Source: Rivularia sp. T60_A2020_040 (GTDB lineage: Bacteria; Cyanobacteriota; Cyanobacteriia; Cyanobacteriales; Nostocaceae). Taken from it: a DNA stretch of 64,000 bases. The stretch covers positions 60,476-124,475 of the forward strand of contig JACYMD010000074.1 of assembly GCA_015272215.1 (NCBI GenBank), in the 5' to 3' direction. Positions 48,523 through 55,162 of this stretch are shown piece after piece. The translations under genes and the position numbers were made by a program. The notes beneath the pieces are model-generated. The model had not been told where the DNA came from and did no database searches. It was given only the letters and a program-made list of their open reading frames with translations. The first letter of the stretch is position 1. The number at the start of each line of letters is the position of its first letter.

Positions 48523-49320
48523 ATGCATTCTATCAACTTAGTAAAATCAATAAATTTACAATTAGACGTTAACACTGGAGATAATATTATTCCATTTATG
48601 TTATCTGAAGTCGAAATTGACATTAATCTAAGGCATAAAATTTTATCTCAAAATAAATATTTAAAAAACTTAAAATGCTATTCCGCAATAAAAAGTATTG
48701 CTGAGGCTGAATTACCTAATTTTAATTTTGATGATTCTCAAAGCGACAAATTAAATAAAGTTTTAGATATTGAATGGAAATCCCCGCGTAAACAATTAAA
48801 TTTGTTAATAGGCAATGAAAACAATTGGATGCCTATAGGGGAAACATCTTTACTTAATCCTATGGGATATCCTTACAGAATTAATAACTTATTGGATTTA
48901 TTGACTGATAACTTGGCTTTTGAGTTAGGGCAAGATACTCAACTCGCTGTAAAAATTGAGGACGTAGGATATGGACTATTAGAAGATACTGATTTAATAA
49001 CTATTTATGGTAATTATGTCGAAGAAATAGTAATTGATGATTCTGTGCAGCCAATAACTAGTGTTATAGATAAAACAGTAAACATAGCTGCAAATTCTAA
49101 CGTAGTTGCAATAAGCAATAGCAACAGAAAATATTGCTTAATTCAAAACAATAGCAATAATGAAATTTATGTTTCACTGTCTAATCAAGCGTCTATAAGT
49201 AGTATTAAAATTTTACCTAATGGACATTACGATTTTAATGTCAATAATGTAGCTTATTTTGGAGAAGTAAGTGTTTACTCGGACTATAATTCAAGTGTAT
49301 TAATAGTAGAGTGTAGTTAA
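48523..49320 (+). CDS. Element protein with C-terminal virion-type beta domain
   Basis: 265 residues. The N-terminal ~170 residues are mixed (MLSEVEIDINLRHKILSQNKY; INNLLDLLTDNLAFELGQDT). The last ~80 residues (VNIAANSNVVAISNSN; YCLIQNNSNNEIYVSLS; KILPNGHYDFN; FGEVSVYSDYNSSVLIVE) form a beta-sandwich pattern, also seen in the next gene, that is widespread in phage head or tail decoration proteins. The next gene begins directly after its stop codon. Probable virion component; no exact family. Confidence 0.65.
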   Translation: MHSINLVKSINLQLDVNTGDNIIPFMLSEVEIDINLRHKILSQNKYLKNLKCYSAIKSIAEAELPNFNFDDSQSDKLNKVLDIEWKSPRKQLNLLIGNENNWMPIGETSLLNPMGYPYRINNLLDLLTDNLAFELGQDTQLAVKIEDVGYGLLEDTDLITIYGNYVEEIVIDDSVQPITSVIDKTVNIAANSNVVAISNSNRKYCLIQNNSNNEIYVSLSNQASISSIKILPNGHYDFNVNNVAYFGEVSVYSDYNSSVLIVECS

Positions 49321-49641
49321 ATGGGTTTATTTAATCCTTCATCAAGTTCAGTAGAACCATTAGTTTTAAAATCTTTTGTTAAATTAACCCGTGGGACGGG
49401 CGCAGCAAGTGCAGCAAAGTTTGGAAATACTGGAGAGGCTAAGCAAAGGCTAGTAATTGTTTCCAACACAAGTGGATTACCTATTTATTTAGGCTTTTCA
49501 TCATCAACTGGATTAGATAATTATGTCGCAAAAGTAGAACCTAATGGCGTATGGGAGTCAGTAGTTGGATTTACAGGTGAAGTTTGGGCATACATGGACG
49601 CTAACCAAACAAGTTCAGTTTCTATTTTTGGCATAGCATAA
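49321..49641 (+). CDS. Small virion-type beta-sandwich protein
   Basis: 106 residues starting immediately after the previous stop. Residues 42-106 (RLVIVSNTSGLPIYLGFSSS; VEPNGVWESVVGFTGEVWAY; TSSVSIFGIA) follow the same order of strands as the C-terminus of the upstream protein: LIxNxSxxxIYxxxS, PNG, GEVxxYxDxNxSSV. The motif order is common in small phage structural proteins. The pair probably arose by duplication. Confidence 0.65.
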   Translation: MGLFNPSSSSVEPLVLKSFVKLTRGTGAASAAKFGNTGEAKQRLVIVSNTSGLPIYLGFSSSTGLDNYVAKVEPNGVWESVVGFTGEVWAYMDANQTSSVSIFGIA

Positions 49642-49642
49642 T

Positions 49643-49701
49643 AGTGTTACTAAAAATTATCCAATAAATTATCCAATAATTTATTGGATAATTTTTACTA
49701 A
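49643..49701. repeat. Element palindrome, copy 4
   Basis: Flanks GTTACTAAAAA / TTTTTACTAAC enclose units in the order forward, forward, reverse, as in copy 1. Located between two rightward genes. Confidence 0.9.
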
Positions 49702-49735
49702 CATGCAATAACGCACAATTTAGTTAATTAAACAC

Positions 49736-49912
49736 ATGGACACAATCATTCATCATTCCATCAGAAAAATATATGTAGAGATAAATGACATTGATGACTT
49801 TTCTATGCCCTACAAAATTTATGGAAAAATAGATAAAGAAATAATGGTAGACAAGTATAACCGTTTAACTAACAAACCTAATAATTATTTGCACGTGCGC
49901 GGTATATGGTAA
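49736..49912 (+). CDS. Hypothetical 58-residue element protein
   Basis: Encodes MDTIIHHSIRKIYVEI followed by a charged strand/turn sequence ending HVRGIW. The stop lies in ATGGTAA, where the ATG is the start of the next gene, a 7-base overlap that indicates translational coupling and supports this short frame as real. No family recognised. Confidence 0.6.
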   Translation: MDTIIHHSIRKIYVEINDIDDFSMPYKIYGKIDKEIMVDKYNRLTNKPNNYLHVRGIW

Positions 49913-51708
49913 AAACAAAAAAAATAAAAGATAAGTTAACCCAAAATAGATTTAGAAGATTTAGATATGCTGAGCCGCTGTCTGAAGCGCCATCAAAATT
50001 ATTAGATCCAATTGAAAAACTTTTAGACAAGCTACCTAAAATTAAGCAATTTGAAGAATTTGAAAAAAAAATTAATATTATTAATACTGTGTTAGGAGAC
50101 ATTAAGGTTATTGCGGGTGTTGATGAATGCAATATTTATATTGAATTTGAAGCGGGAATTTCAATACTTTATTCAGTTAATTACAGGTATTACAAAAGAA
50201 AACAGAAATGTAGACTTAAGGATAAAAATCCCATTGAAAGAAAAGAATACGTAGATGAATCTGATCTGTTGGATTTGTATGGCACTAATGGAAAAGTTTT
50301 GTATGTTGTTCATTATCCATACAGATACGAATACGATAGATACGGTATTGCTCACAACACAGATGCAGCGGGATATTTTTATCAAATTATAAACAGCGTT
50401 GTTTTAGAAGTTGATTTTCCAGAGAATGAATTTGAAATGGTTAGAGGTAAAAAAAAAGAAGTCTATGCAAGAATCAAAGTTGCTAATACGTATGCAACTG
50501 ACATGAATCGAGCTTACTCAAATAGTTATGGTAACAATTATGAAGAAATTAATAGTTTTAATGGTACATACATAGATGAATCCACTTTATATTGGTTTGA
50601 CAAATATTCTAACTTTGATGGTGGTTTTATAACATATAATTATTCTCAATATAAAAAAAGTGCTGAAATAAGAGGGTATAGCTTCCGAATAGAAGCTAAT
50701 AGGGGAAAAATAGATGGAATTCAATATGTTTTAGTTGCAAGTGACGAGAATTATATTAATGGTTTTACCCAAACACCTGAAGAAGTTGTTGTTTCTCAAT
50801 ACGTTGATTCAAAAACAGATAATTTAGGTTTTTTGTATCATGGATACTTTTTAAATATTGACCTTAATATATGGAATAGAGAGGTAAAAGTAGAGCATTC
50901 TATTTATACTAATGAATCTACCAACAAAAAATCACCACCACCACCAAGACGTATGAAGTGTTGTCCTGATAACTCAGAATTGTTAAAACGAATTTACCAA
51001 ATAGTTAAACAGAATAAAGAAGCTATTGGGGTAGATGATTTACCAGCTAATTTACCAGCTACTTTAATTAAAACGACTGAAACTGATGCAGGGCAAGTTA
51101 ATAAACCTAATTTAGTTCAATTATTAGGTTGGTATTTTGAACGCTTTGATGAGGTTATGGGGCAATTTCAACTTGAGATAGATGTTGATGACATAGATGC
51201 CGTAACAGAAGGTAATCAAAAATATGAATTAAGACTGCCTAATATTGCTGAGACATTATCTGAAATGGTAATGATGTTAACCACAATCATGTATAACAGT
51301 GACTTGGGAGTTAACCTAACTACTCGCGCAATGATAGAAGCTGGTCAAACAAAACAAACAGCTTACAAAAATCATGAGTTAATAGATACTATTGTTGATT
51401 TTCTTGGATATCAAGTTGGTTATAAAAATGAAAAAATACCTATGAGTTTTACTCCGGGTACAGATACTTTTGAATTAATGGTTAAAGAGAAAGAAATACA
51501 AGTATCTGTTGCCGAAATGACCGATAAAAGAACTTTCCCTGCAATGATGCAAGAGTTATTGCACGCAGCCGCAATTATTAGAGCAGTTCACTGGCAAAAA
51601 ATTGATCCTAATAAAGATATTGCAAGTCAGCTTAAATCTATGATTGAGAAAGATAATAAAATTAAGGATGCAATAAGTAAAAATGGCAGCACTGAAGATA
51701 CTGACTAG
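49906..51708 (+). CDS. Large hypothetical element protein, beta-rich N-terminus and helical C-terminus
   Basis: 600 residues, the largest gene of the element. The N-terminal ~340 residues are Tyr/Asn-rich alternating strands; a Pro stretch and Cys pair (SPPPPRRMKCCPDNSELLKRI) mark a hinge. The C-terminal ~240 residues are helical with conserved-looking blocks (LVQLLGWYFERFDEVMGQFQ; LPNIAETLSEMVMMLTTIMY; MMQELLHAAAIIRAVHWQKI). No known phage portal, tail or adsorption motif is visible. It could be a spike, vertex or minor capsid protein. The C-terminal segment deserves a profile search. Its end overlaps the next gene by 26 nt. Confidence 0.6.
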   Translation: MVKTKKIKDKLTQNRFRRFRYAEPLSEAPSKLLDPIEKLLDKLPKIKQFEEFEKKINIINTVLGDIKVIAGVDECNIYIEFEAGISILYSVNYRYYKRKQKCRLKDKNPIERKEYVDESDLLDLYGTNGKVLYVVHYPYRYEYDRYGIAHNTDAAGYFYQIINSVVLEVDFPENEFEMVRGKKKEVYARIKVANTYATDMNRAYSNSYGNNYEEINSFNGTYIDESTLYWFDKYSNFDGGFITYNYSQYKKSAEIRGYSFRIEANRGKIDGIQYVLVASDENYINGFTQTPEEVVVSQYVDSKTDNLGFLYHGYFLNIDLNIWNREVKVEHSIYTNESTNKKSPPPPRRMKCCPDNSELLKRIYQIVKQNKEAIGVDDLPANLPATLIKTTETDAGQVNKPNLVQLLGWYFERFDEVMGQFQLEIDVDDIDAVTEGNQKYELRLPNIAETLSEMVMMLTTIMYNSDLGVNLTTRAMIEAGQTKQTAYKNHELIDTIVDFLGYQVGYKNEKIPMSFTPGTDTFELMVKEKEIQVSVAEMTDKRTFPAMMQELLHAAAIIRAVHWQKIDPNKDIASQLKSMIEKDNKIKDAISKNGSTEDTD

Positions 51709-52624
51709 TGCATTAAAGTCACGAGCGGTTAGAAAACTAGTAGGGAACGGAACTGGTAAAAGAGTATTTTCGGGAACTGCTATTAAAAAATCTGGTAGTG
51801 CATCCACAGATCAAGTAAATAGTATTTGGTCTAGCCTTAATAGATTTTTAGGGGGGTTCCTTAGTAATGCCCTTGGGAGTTTATTTTCTGGAATATCAAT
51901 AACATTAAATGCTATATGGCGAGGTGTTATTCAAGCATTTCAGTTTGCGTGGAACTTTAACTGGAACATAACTGATCAAGAATTGGATAAAAATTTAGTA
52001 AGTAAGTTTAATTCACTAGGTAGTAATTTTGGAAATTTTGCGGGGAACTCAATGGGTTATTTATTGTGCGGTGCTTTACCGGGTGCGTTAATTGCTACTT
52101 TTAATCAGCCGTTAGCTTCAATAATTTTAGAAGAAGTTGGGGCAGAAGCATACGAACAATTAATAGGCGATTTTAGTGGCATTTTAAAAAGCTCAGCTAA
52201 TTATTTGGGTGCCGTAGCTTTAACTAATTTATTTAAAAACATTAGAAATTTAATTAGGGGTACCGAGGTAGAATTTAGAAGAAAACTTTTATTTAATGGA
52301 GCCAAAATTGAAGATATAGAAAAAGCCGTAGCAAAACGCAATAAACCTTTTGTTATTGCTGAAAAAGTAGAAGAAAAAATTGCATCCATTGATAATGAAT
52401 TTTTAAGAAACTTTGCATCTAGCTTTTTAGAATCCCTGGGCGAAAGTTGCGTAGAAGCTGGTTTTGTAGTTACGGGTAGAATGGACGAGTATTTTGCTAA
52501 ACAACGGGAAAGTAGAGACCCACTATTTGGAGCAGAAAAAACAATAGAAGTGACCTTTGACGATAATGATCAACCTAAAATTACTGTTCAGTCTAAAGTA
52601 GTTGATTTTGTACCAAACGAGTAA
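51683..52624 (+). CDS. Hydrophobic, membrane-associated element protein
   Basis: 313 residues. The basic N-terminus (ALKSRAVRKLVGNGTGKRVF) is followed by amphipathic and hydrophobic Gly-rich segments (FLGGFLSNALGSLFSGISIT; SMGYLLCGALPGALIATF) and a charged C-terminus. The layout suggests insertion in, or remodelling of, a membrane, as in internal-membrane or egress proteins of tailless phages. A tape-measure-like role is less likely at this length. No family recognised. Confidence 0.55.
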   Translation: MAALKILTSALKSRAVRKLVGNGTGKRVFSGTAIKKSGSASTDQVNSIWSSLNRFLGGFLSNALGSLFSGISITLNAIWRGVIQAFQFAWNFNWNITDQELDKNLVSKFNSLGSNFGNFAGNSMGYLLCGALPGALIATFNQPLASIILEEVGAEAYEQLIGDFSGILKSSANYLGAVALTNLFKNIRNLIRGTEVEFRRKLLFNGAKIEDIEKAVAKRNKPFVIAEKVEEKIASIDNEFLRNFASSFLESLGESCVEAGFVVTGRMDEYFAKQRESRDPLFGAEKTIEVTFDDNDQPKITVQSKVVDFVPNE

Positions 52625-52628
52625 AATT

Positions 52629-52811
52629 ATGTCCTTAGATACATTAATGATCATATTAGAAGATATATTAATTGTTTTGCAAATAATTAATTCTGTCCAA
52701 ACATTTAAAAATTCAAAAAATATTAGACAAATGCAAAATTCTAACAACAGGCAGGAGAAACAATTAGATAAAATATTAAATAAAGACTGTCCTATGTTCA
52801 AAGGTAAATAA
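52629..52811 (+). CDS. Small single-span membrane protein
   Basis: 60 residues from the ATG at 52629, chosen to avoid overlap with the preceding stop. The hydrophobic N-terminal helix LMIILEDILIVLQIINSV is followed by a polar, basic helical tail (NNRQEKQLDKILNKD). It resembles small minor coat or holin/spanin-sized proteins, but has no diagnostic motif. Confidence 0.5.
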   Translation: MSLDTLMIILEDILIVLQIINSVQTFKNSKNIRQMQNSNNRQEKQLDKILNKDCPMFKGK

Positions 52812-53009
52812 ATGCAATTACTTTCAGTTTTACAAGTAGTTAAAGCAGTCGCTTCTATAGTTGATCAGTTACTGACAATAGTTACATCTTCTAACGTCAT
52901 GCCAAACGAGAAAATACAAGTTGTAGATGATATAGAAAGAGTGAAAGCTAAATTAACATCAATCCAATATCACACAGAAACAGATATTGATGATGACGAG
53001 TTAGTTTAA
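52812..53009 (+). CDS. Small hypothetical helical protein
   Basis: 65 residues starting directly after the previous stop codon. A hydrophobic N-terminal helix (LSVLQVVKAVASIVDQLLTIV) and an acidic C-terminus (TETDIDDDELV) are seen. Last gene of the rightward block before two tandem palindromes. No family recognised. Confidence 0.5.
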   Translation: MQLLSVLQVVKAVASIVDQLLTIVTSSNVMPNEKIQVVDDIERVKAKLTSIQYHTETDIDDDELV

Positions 53010-53030
53010 CGGCAGAATAGGGGTTACAGG

Positions 53031-53090
53031 GTGTTAGTAAAAATTATCCAATAAATCATTGGATAAATTATCCAATGATTTTTACTAACA
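53031..53090. repeat. Element palindrome, copy 5
   Basis: Flanks GTGTTAGTAAAAA / TTTTTACTAACAC form a perfect inverted repeat. The unit order is forward, reverse, forward. Confidence 0.9.
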
Positions 53091-53115
53091 CCTTTAACCC
53101 ACCCTTTTTTGTACT

Positions 53116-53170
53116 TACTAAAAATTATCCAATAAATTATTGGATAATTTATTGGATGATTTTTACTATA
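53116..53170. repeat. Element palindrome, copy 6
   Basis: Tandem with copy 5. The unit order is forward, reverse, reverse. The right flank is diverged (TTTTTACTATA). Confidence 0.85.
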
Positions 53171-53189
53171 TGCACTAACAAGACATAAA

Positions 53190-53215
53190 AAAGGTATGCC
53201 GATCGGCATACCTTT
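53190..53215. terminator. Bidirectional intrinsic terminator beside the integrase gene
   Basis: A perfect 26-bp palindrome with half AAAGGTATGCCGA. On the minus strand it is followed by TTTTTTATG and ends the integrase transcript. On the plus strand it is followed by AAGTTTT and can end the rightward block. Confidence 0.85.
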
Positions 53216-53244
53216 AAGTTTTATATCCTGTAAATCAGTCTGTA

Positions 53245-54684
53245 TTAATCTTGTTGTTTTTTAAGCAGTAAGTCAATCTGTGCTTGTTGCATTTTGATTA
53301 ACTCCTTTAATTCGTTTATCTCGTTATTGGGTTTATCAGCAACAAACTGCATATCAGGATTAAATTGCTTTATATACTCGGAAGTATCGCGATAGTGTTT
53401 GCGGCTAACTTCATCACTATGTTCACACCAAGTATTAACTACGTCACTTGGAATATTCAAGTCATAAATGCAGTGAGTGATAAACGTATGCCGGGTATTG
53501 TACGGTGGTAAATACTTTTTAAGTTTCCCTTGTTTAACTAAAATAGTTATGAATCCGTCATAGCCTAAAGGATTAGTTTTCCTTTTAGTATTGCAATAGT
53601 TCCAATACTTATTAATTAAATTAGGACTAAAAGCTTTATTATTTTTACCAGCAAACACACACTCATTAGGTTCACCCTGCTTAAGTTCTTTTAGTAGATT
53701 CCATAACCTACCGTTTTTAAGCATAGGGAATATCCGAGTTGTATTGTTTTTAGTTGATTTAAACTTTTTAATCTCAGAAACATATGCCCTATTAAAAACA
53801 ATACATTCCTTATCCCACTTAATATCACCCCAAAATAAACCGCTTACTTCACCTAATCTACATCCAGTCAAAAATCTAAAAGCTGTAAAATGGTACCAAC
53901 GTTTAAATCTACCTTTATCGTTTTTAAGGAAGTCAAGAATTATCTCTACTTCATTCCAAGTAAATGCTTTTGATTTATTCAAATAATCATCATCATTACT
54001 TTTATATTCATCTTGTTTTATTTCTTTATTTTTATTATTTGATTCTATATCATCAGTTAAACCAAGGTAAGGGTTAACTGAAAAATATAGATTGTGCTGA
54101 ATAGCGAAGTTGTAGGCTTTCTCAAGCAAAGAAATAATGTTTTTTACGTCCTTTAAATTTCTATTAGCTACTAACCAATTGCGTATCTCTAACGGGTTAT
54201 CCCCTACCGCGTTTAAGGCACTATTGATAAAGCGGACGTATCTTACCTTGTAATGCACTTCATAAGTAGAGATAGCTAAACTTGACTTGCGGTACTCACA
54301 GTATTTATCCCATATTTCAAGTAAACTAAGTTCTGGTTTTATTGGAGGTTGTCCCTTGCCGCCTTCAATAACCTTCATTACTCCCCGCAAAATAGGAAAT
54401 ATTTTTAAGTGGCTTAACACTTCCTGATATTCATACTTGTTAAAACTACCGTCAGGATTATGTAGCTTACCGTCTTCTAAAGCTATTTGCAGTCTATCAA
54501 TAGCACGCTGAATTAGACCTTGGTTATCTTTACTAAATTCTATGCCTAGTGGCACTTTTATCTGGTTTTTAACTTTAGGGAACCAAGGGCGTGGCATATT
54601 GATGATTACTTTATTCTGTTTGTTGGTCGTAAAGCCTATTGTCCCTTGTAAAGCCTTGCCAGTTGGTGTTTTACCTGAATTCAT
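53245..54684 (-). CDS. Tyrosine recombinase (integrase) of the element
   Basis: 479 residues. The N-terminal ~100 residues are probably arm-binding and are followed by a core-binding domain (SLLEIWDKYCEYRKSSLAIST). The catalytic domain has Arg in LTGCRLGEVSGLFWGDI (about 274), box II PPYNTRHTFITH (Arg about 396), HSDEV (His about 419) and the nucleophile in RKHYRDTSEY (Tyr about 429). The C-terminal 25 residues form a coiled coil. In box II the usual His of HxxR is Tyr (YNTR). As I recall, the heterocyst excision recombinases XisA and XisC share this Tyr and a similar length. The gene sits at the right end, convergent with the structural block, next to the arm and core sites. Confidence 0.9.
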   Translation of the reverse strand: MNSGKTPTGKALQGTIGFTTNKQNKVIINMPRPWFPKVKNQIKVPLGIEFSKDNQGLIQRAIDRLQIALEDGKLHNPDGSFNKYEYQEVLSHLKIFPILRGVMKVIEGGKGQPPIKPELSLLEIWDKYCEYRKSSLAISTYEVHYKVRYVRFINSALNAVGDNPLEIRNWLVANRNLKDVKNIISLLEKAYNFAIQHNLYFSVNPYLGLTDDIESNNKNKEIKQDEYKSNDDDYLNKSKAFTWNEVEIILDFLKNDKGRFKRWYHFTAFRFLTGCRLGEVSGLFWGDIKWDKECIVFNRAYVSEIKKFKSTKNNTTRIFPMLKNGRLWNLLKELKQGEPNECVFAGKNNKAFSPNLINKYWNYCNTKRKTNPLGYDGFITILVKQGKLKKYLPPYNTRHTFITHCIYDLNIPSDVVNTWCEHSDEVSRKHYRDTSEYIKQFNPDMQFVADKPNNEINELKELIKMQQAQIDLLLKKQQD

Positions 54685-54688
54685 GCTT

Positions 54689-54709
54689 AATACTCACTTA
54701 TTACTCAAA
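54689..54709. other. Probable recombinase arm site, right end
   Basis: AATACTCA-CT-TATTACTCAAA, the direct repeat partner of 40556-40576. It lies between the integrase start codon and the right core site. Confidence 0.6.
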
Positions 54710-54753
54710 CAACTGAATAGCAATTGTAGTTTACTACTCTATTGTTAAATATA

Positions 54754-54984
54754 TCATGTAGTGGATACAGTACTAGAAGTCGGTAAACCATCTTCTTCCC
54801 ATAAACAGCACAACACTATCCAATGAAAAGGAGTTAATTTCAAGGGTTCGAGGTATTCATTAAACCTACGGGATAGCAATTGCGATAGTAGTTTGATTTG
54901 ATAATCTACACTGTATGGCGCTCTTTGTTCTTTAGATAAGTCCGATGTCGGCGAATTTTCTGATGTTTGAACCATTGATGTCAA
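54754..54984 (-). pseudogene. marR-family regulator, 5' half (interrupted by the element)
   Basis: 76 codons are open before a stop created by element DNA. The host part (54771-54984, about 71 residues) reads YSVDYQIKLLSQLLSRRFNEYLEPLKLTPFHWIVLCCLWEEDGLPTS in pieces typical of MarR N-terminal dimerisation and first DNA-binding helices. Beyond the TACTAG core the sequence switches to element-encoded TVSTT and stops. It retains its own start and a likely promoter, so in the integrated state a truncated peptide without the recognition helix would be made. See the 3' half at 40236. Confidence 0.92.
54771..54776. other. Attachment core, right end
   Basis: TACTAG, extended CAGTACTAG (54768-54776). 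Pairs with 40499-40504. Confidence 0.85.
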
Positions 54985-55013
54985 TTACTTAGCGCTCGTA
55001 AAATTAGATTAGC

Positions 55014-55019
55014 ATTATA
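55014..55019 (-). promoter_or_regulatory. Likely -10 box of the interrupted marR gene
   Basis: A perfect TATAAT on the minus strand lies about 30 nt upstream of the marR start codon. No good -35 hexamer is seen 17 bp further upstream, where A/T-rich CTAAATATAAAACTA repeats occur that could hold regulator sites. Confidence 0.5.
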
Positions 55020-55043
55020 TCTAGTTTTATATTTAGTTTTATA

Positions 55044-55151
55044 TAGCGGTTTTCACTTGGGTGAAATACAAATTTTACCTCACCCCGCCCTCCGGGCACC
55101 CCTCTCCGTATATTAGGAGAGGGGAAGGGGTGAGGTTTTAGTGTATTGGAC
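55044..55151. repeat. MITE-like paired hairpin repeat, copy A
   Basis: GCGGTTTTCACTTGGGTG, then AATACAAATTTTACCTCACC, an inner CCCCTCTCC/GGAGAGGGG stem, and GGGGTGAGGTTTTAGTGTAT ending TTGGAC. It is almost identical outside the inner loop to 62131-62235. It could fold as a long hairpin through CCTCACCCC/GGGGTGAGG. Confidence 0.85.
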
Positions 55152-55162
55152 ATTTGCAATTT

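Larger units (their letters stand above)
40499..54776. mobile_element. Integrative element inserted in a marR gene (about 14.27 kb)
   Basis: Bounded by TACTAG at 40499-40504 and 54771-54776 (CAATACTAG and CAGTACTAG with three more bases). Contents: a tyrosine recombinase at the right end; a leftward block with a P-loop ATPase, a nuclease-like gene and small unknown genes; a second leftward operon; and a rightward block of probable virion or membrane proteins. Six copies of a private palindromic repeat and paired direct repeats near both ends are also present. No recognisable HK97 capsid, portal, terminase, tail, toxin-antitoxin or resistance gene is seen. The region looks more AT-rich than the flanks, and no HIP1 octamer was noticed in it. 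Confidence 0.93.

Noticed and set aside
41038..53170. CRISPR array
   Set aside because: The repeated units are palindromes scattered between genes with no regular spacers, and no cas genes are present.
40499..54776. A conventional tailed prophage
   Set aside because: No terminase, portal, HK97-type capsid, tail tape measure or lysis gene can be recognised, and the size is too small for a complete tailed phage.
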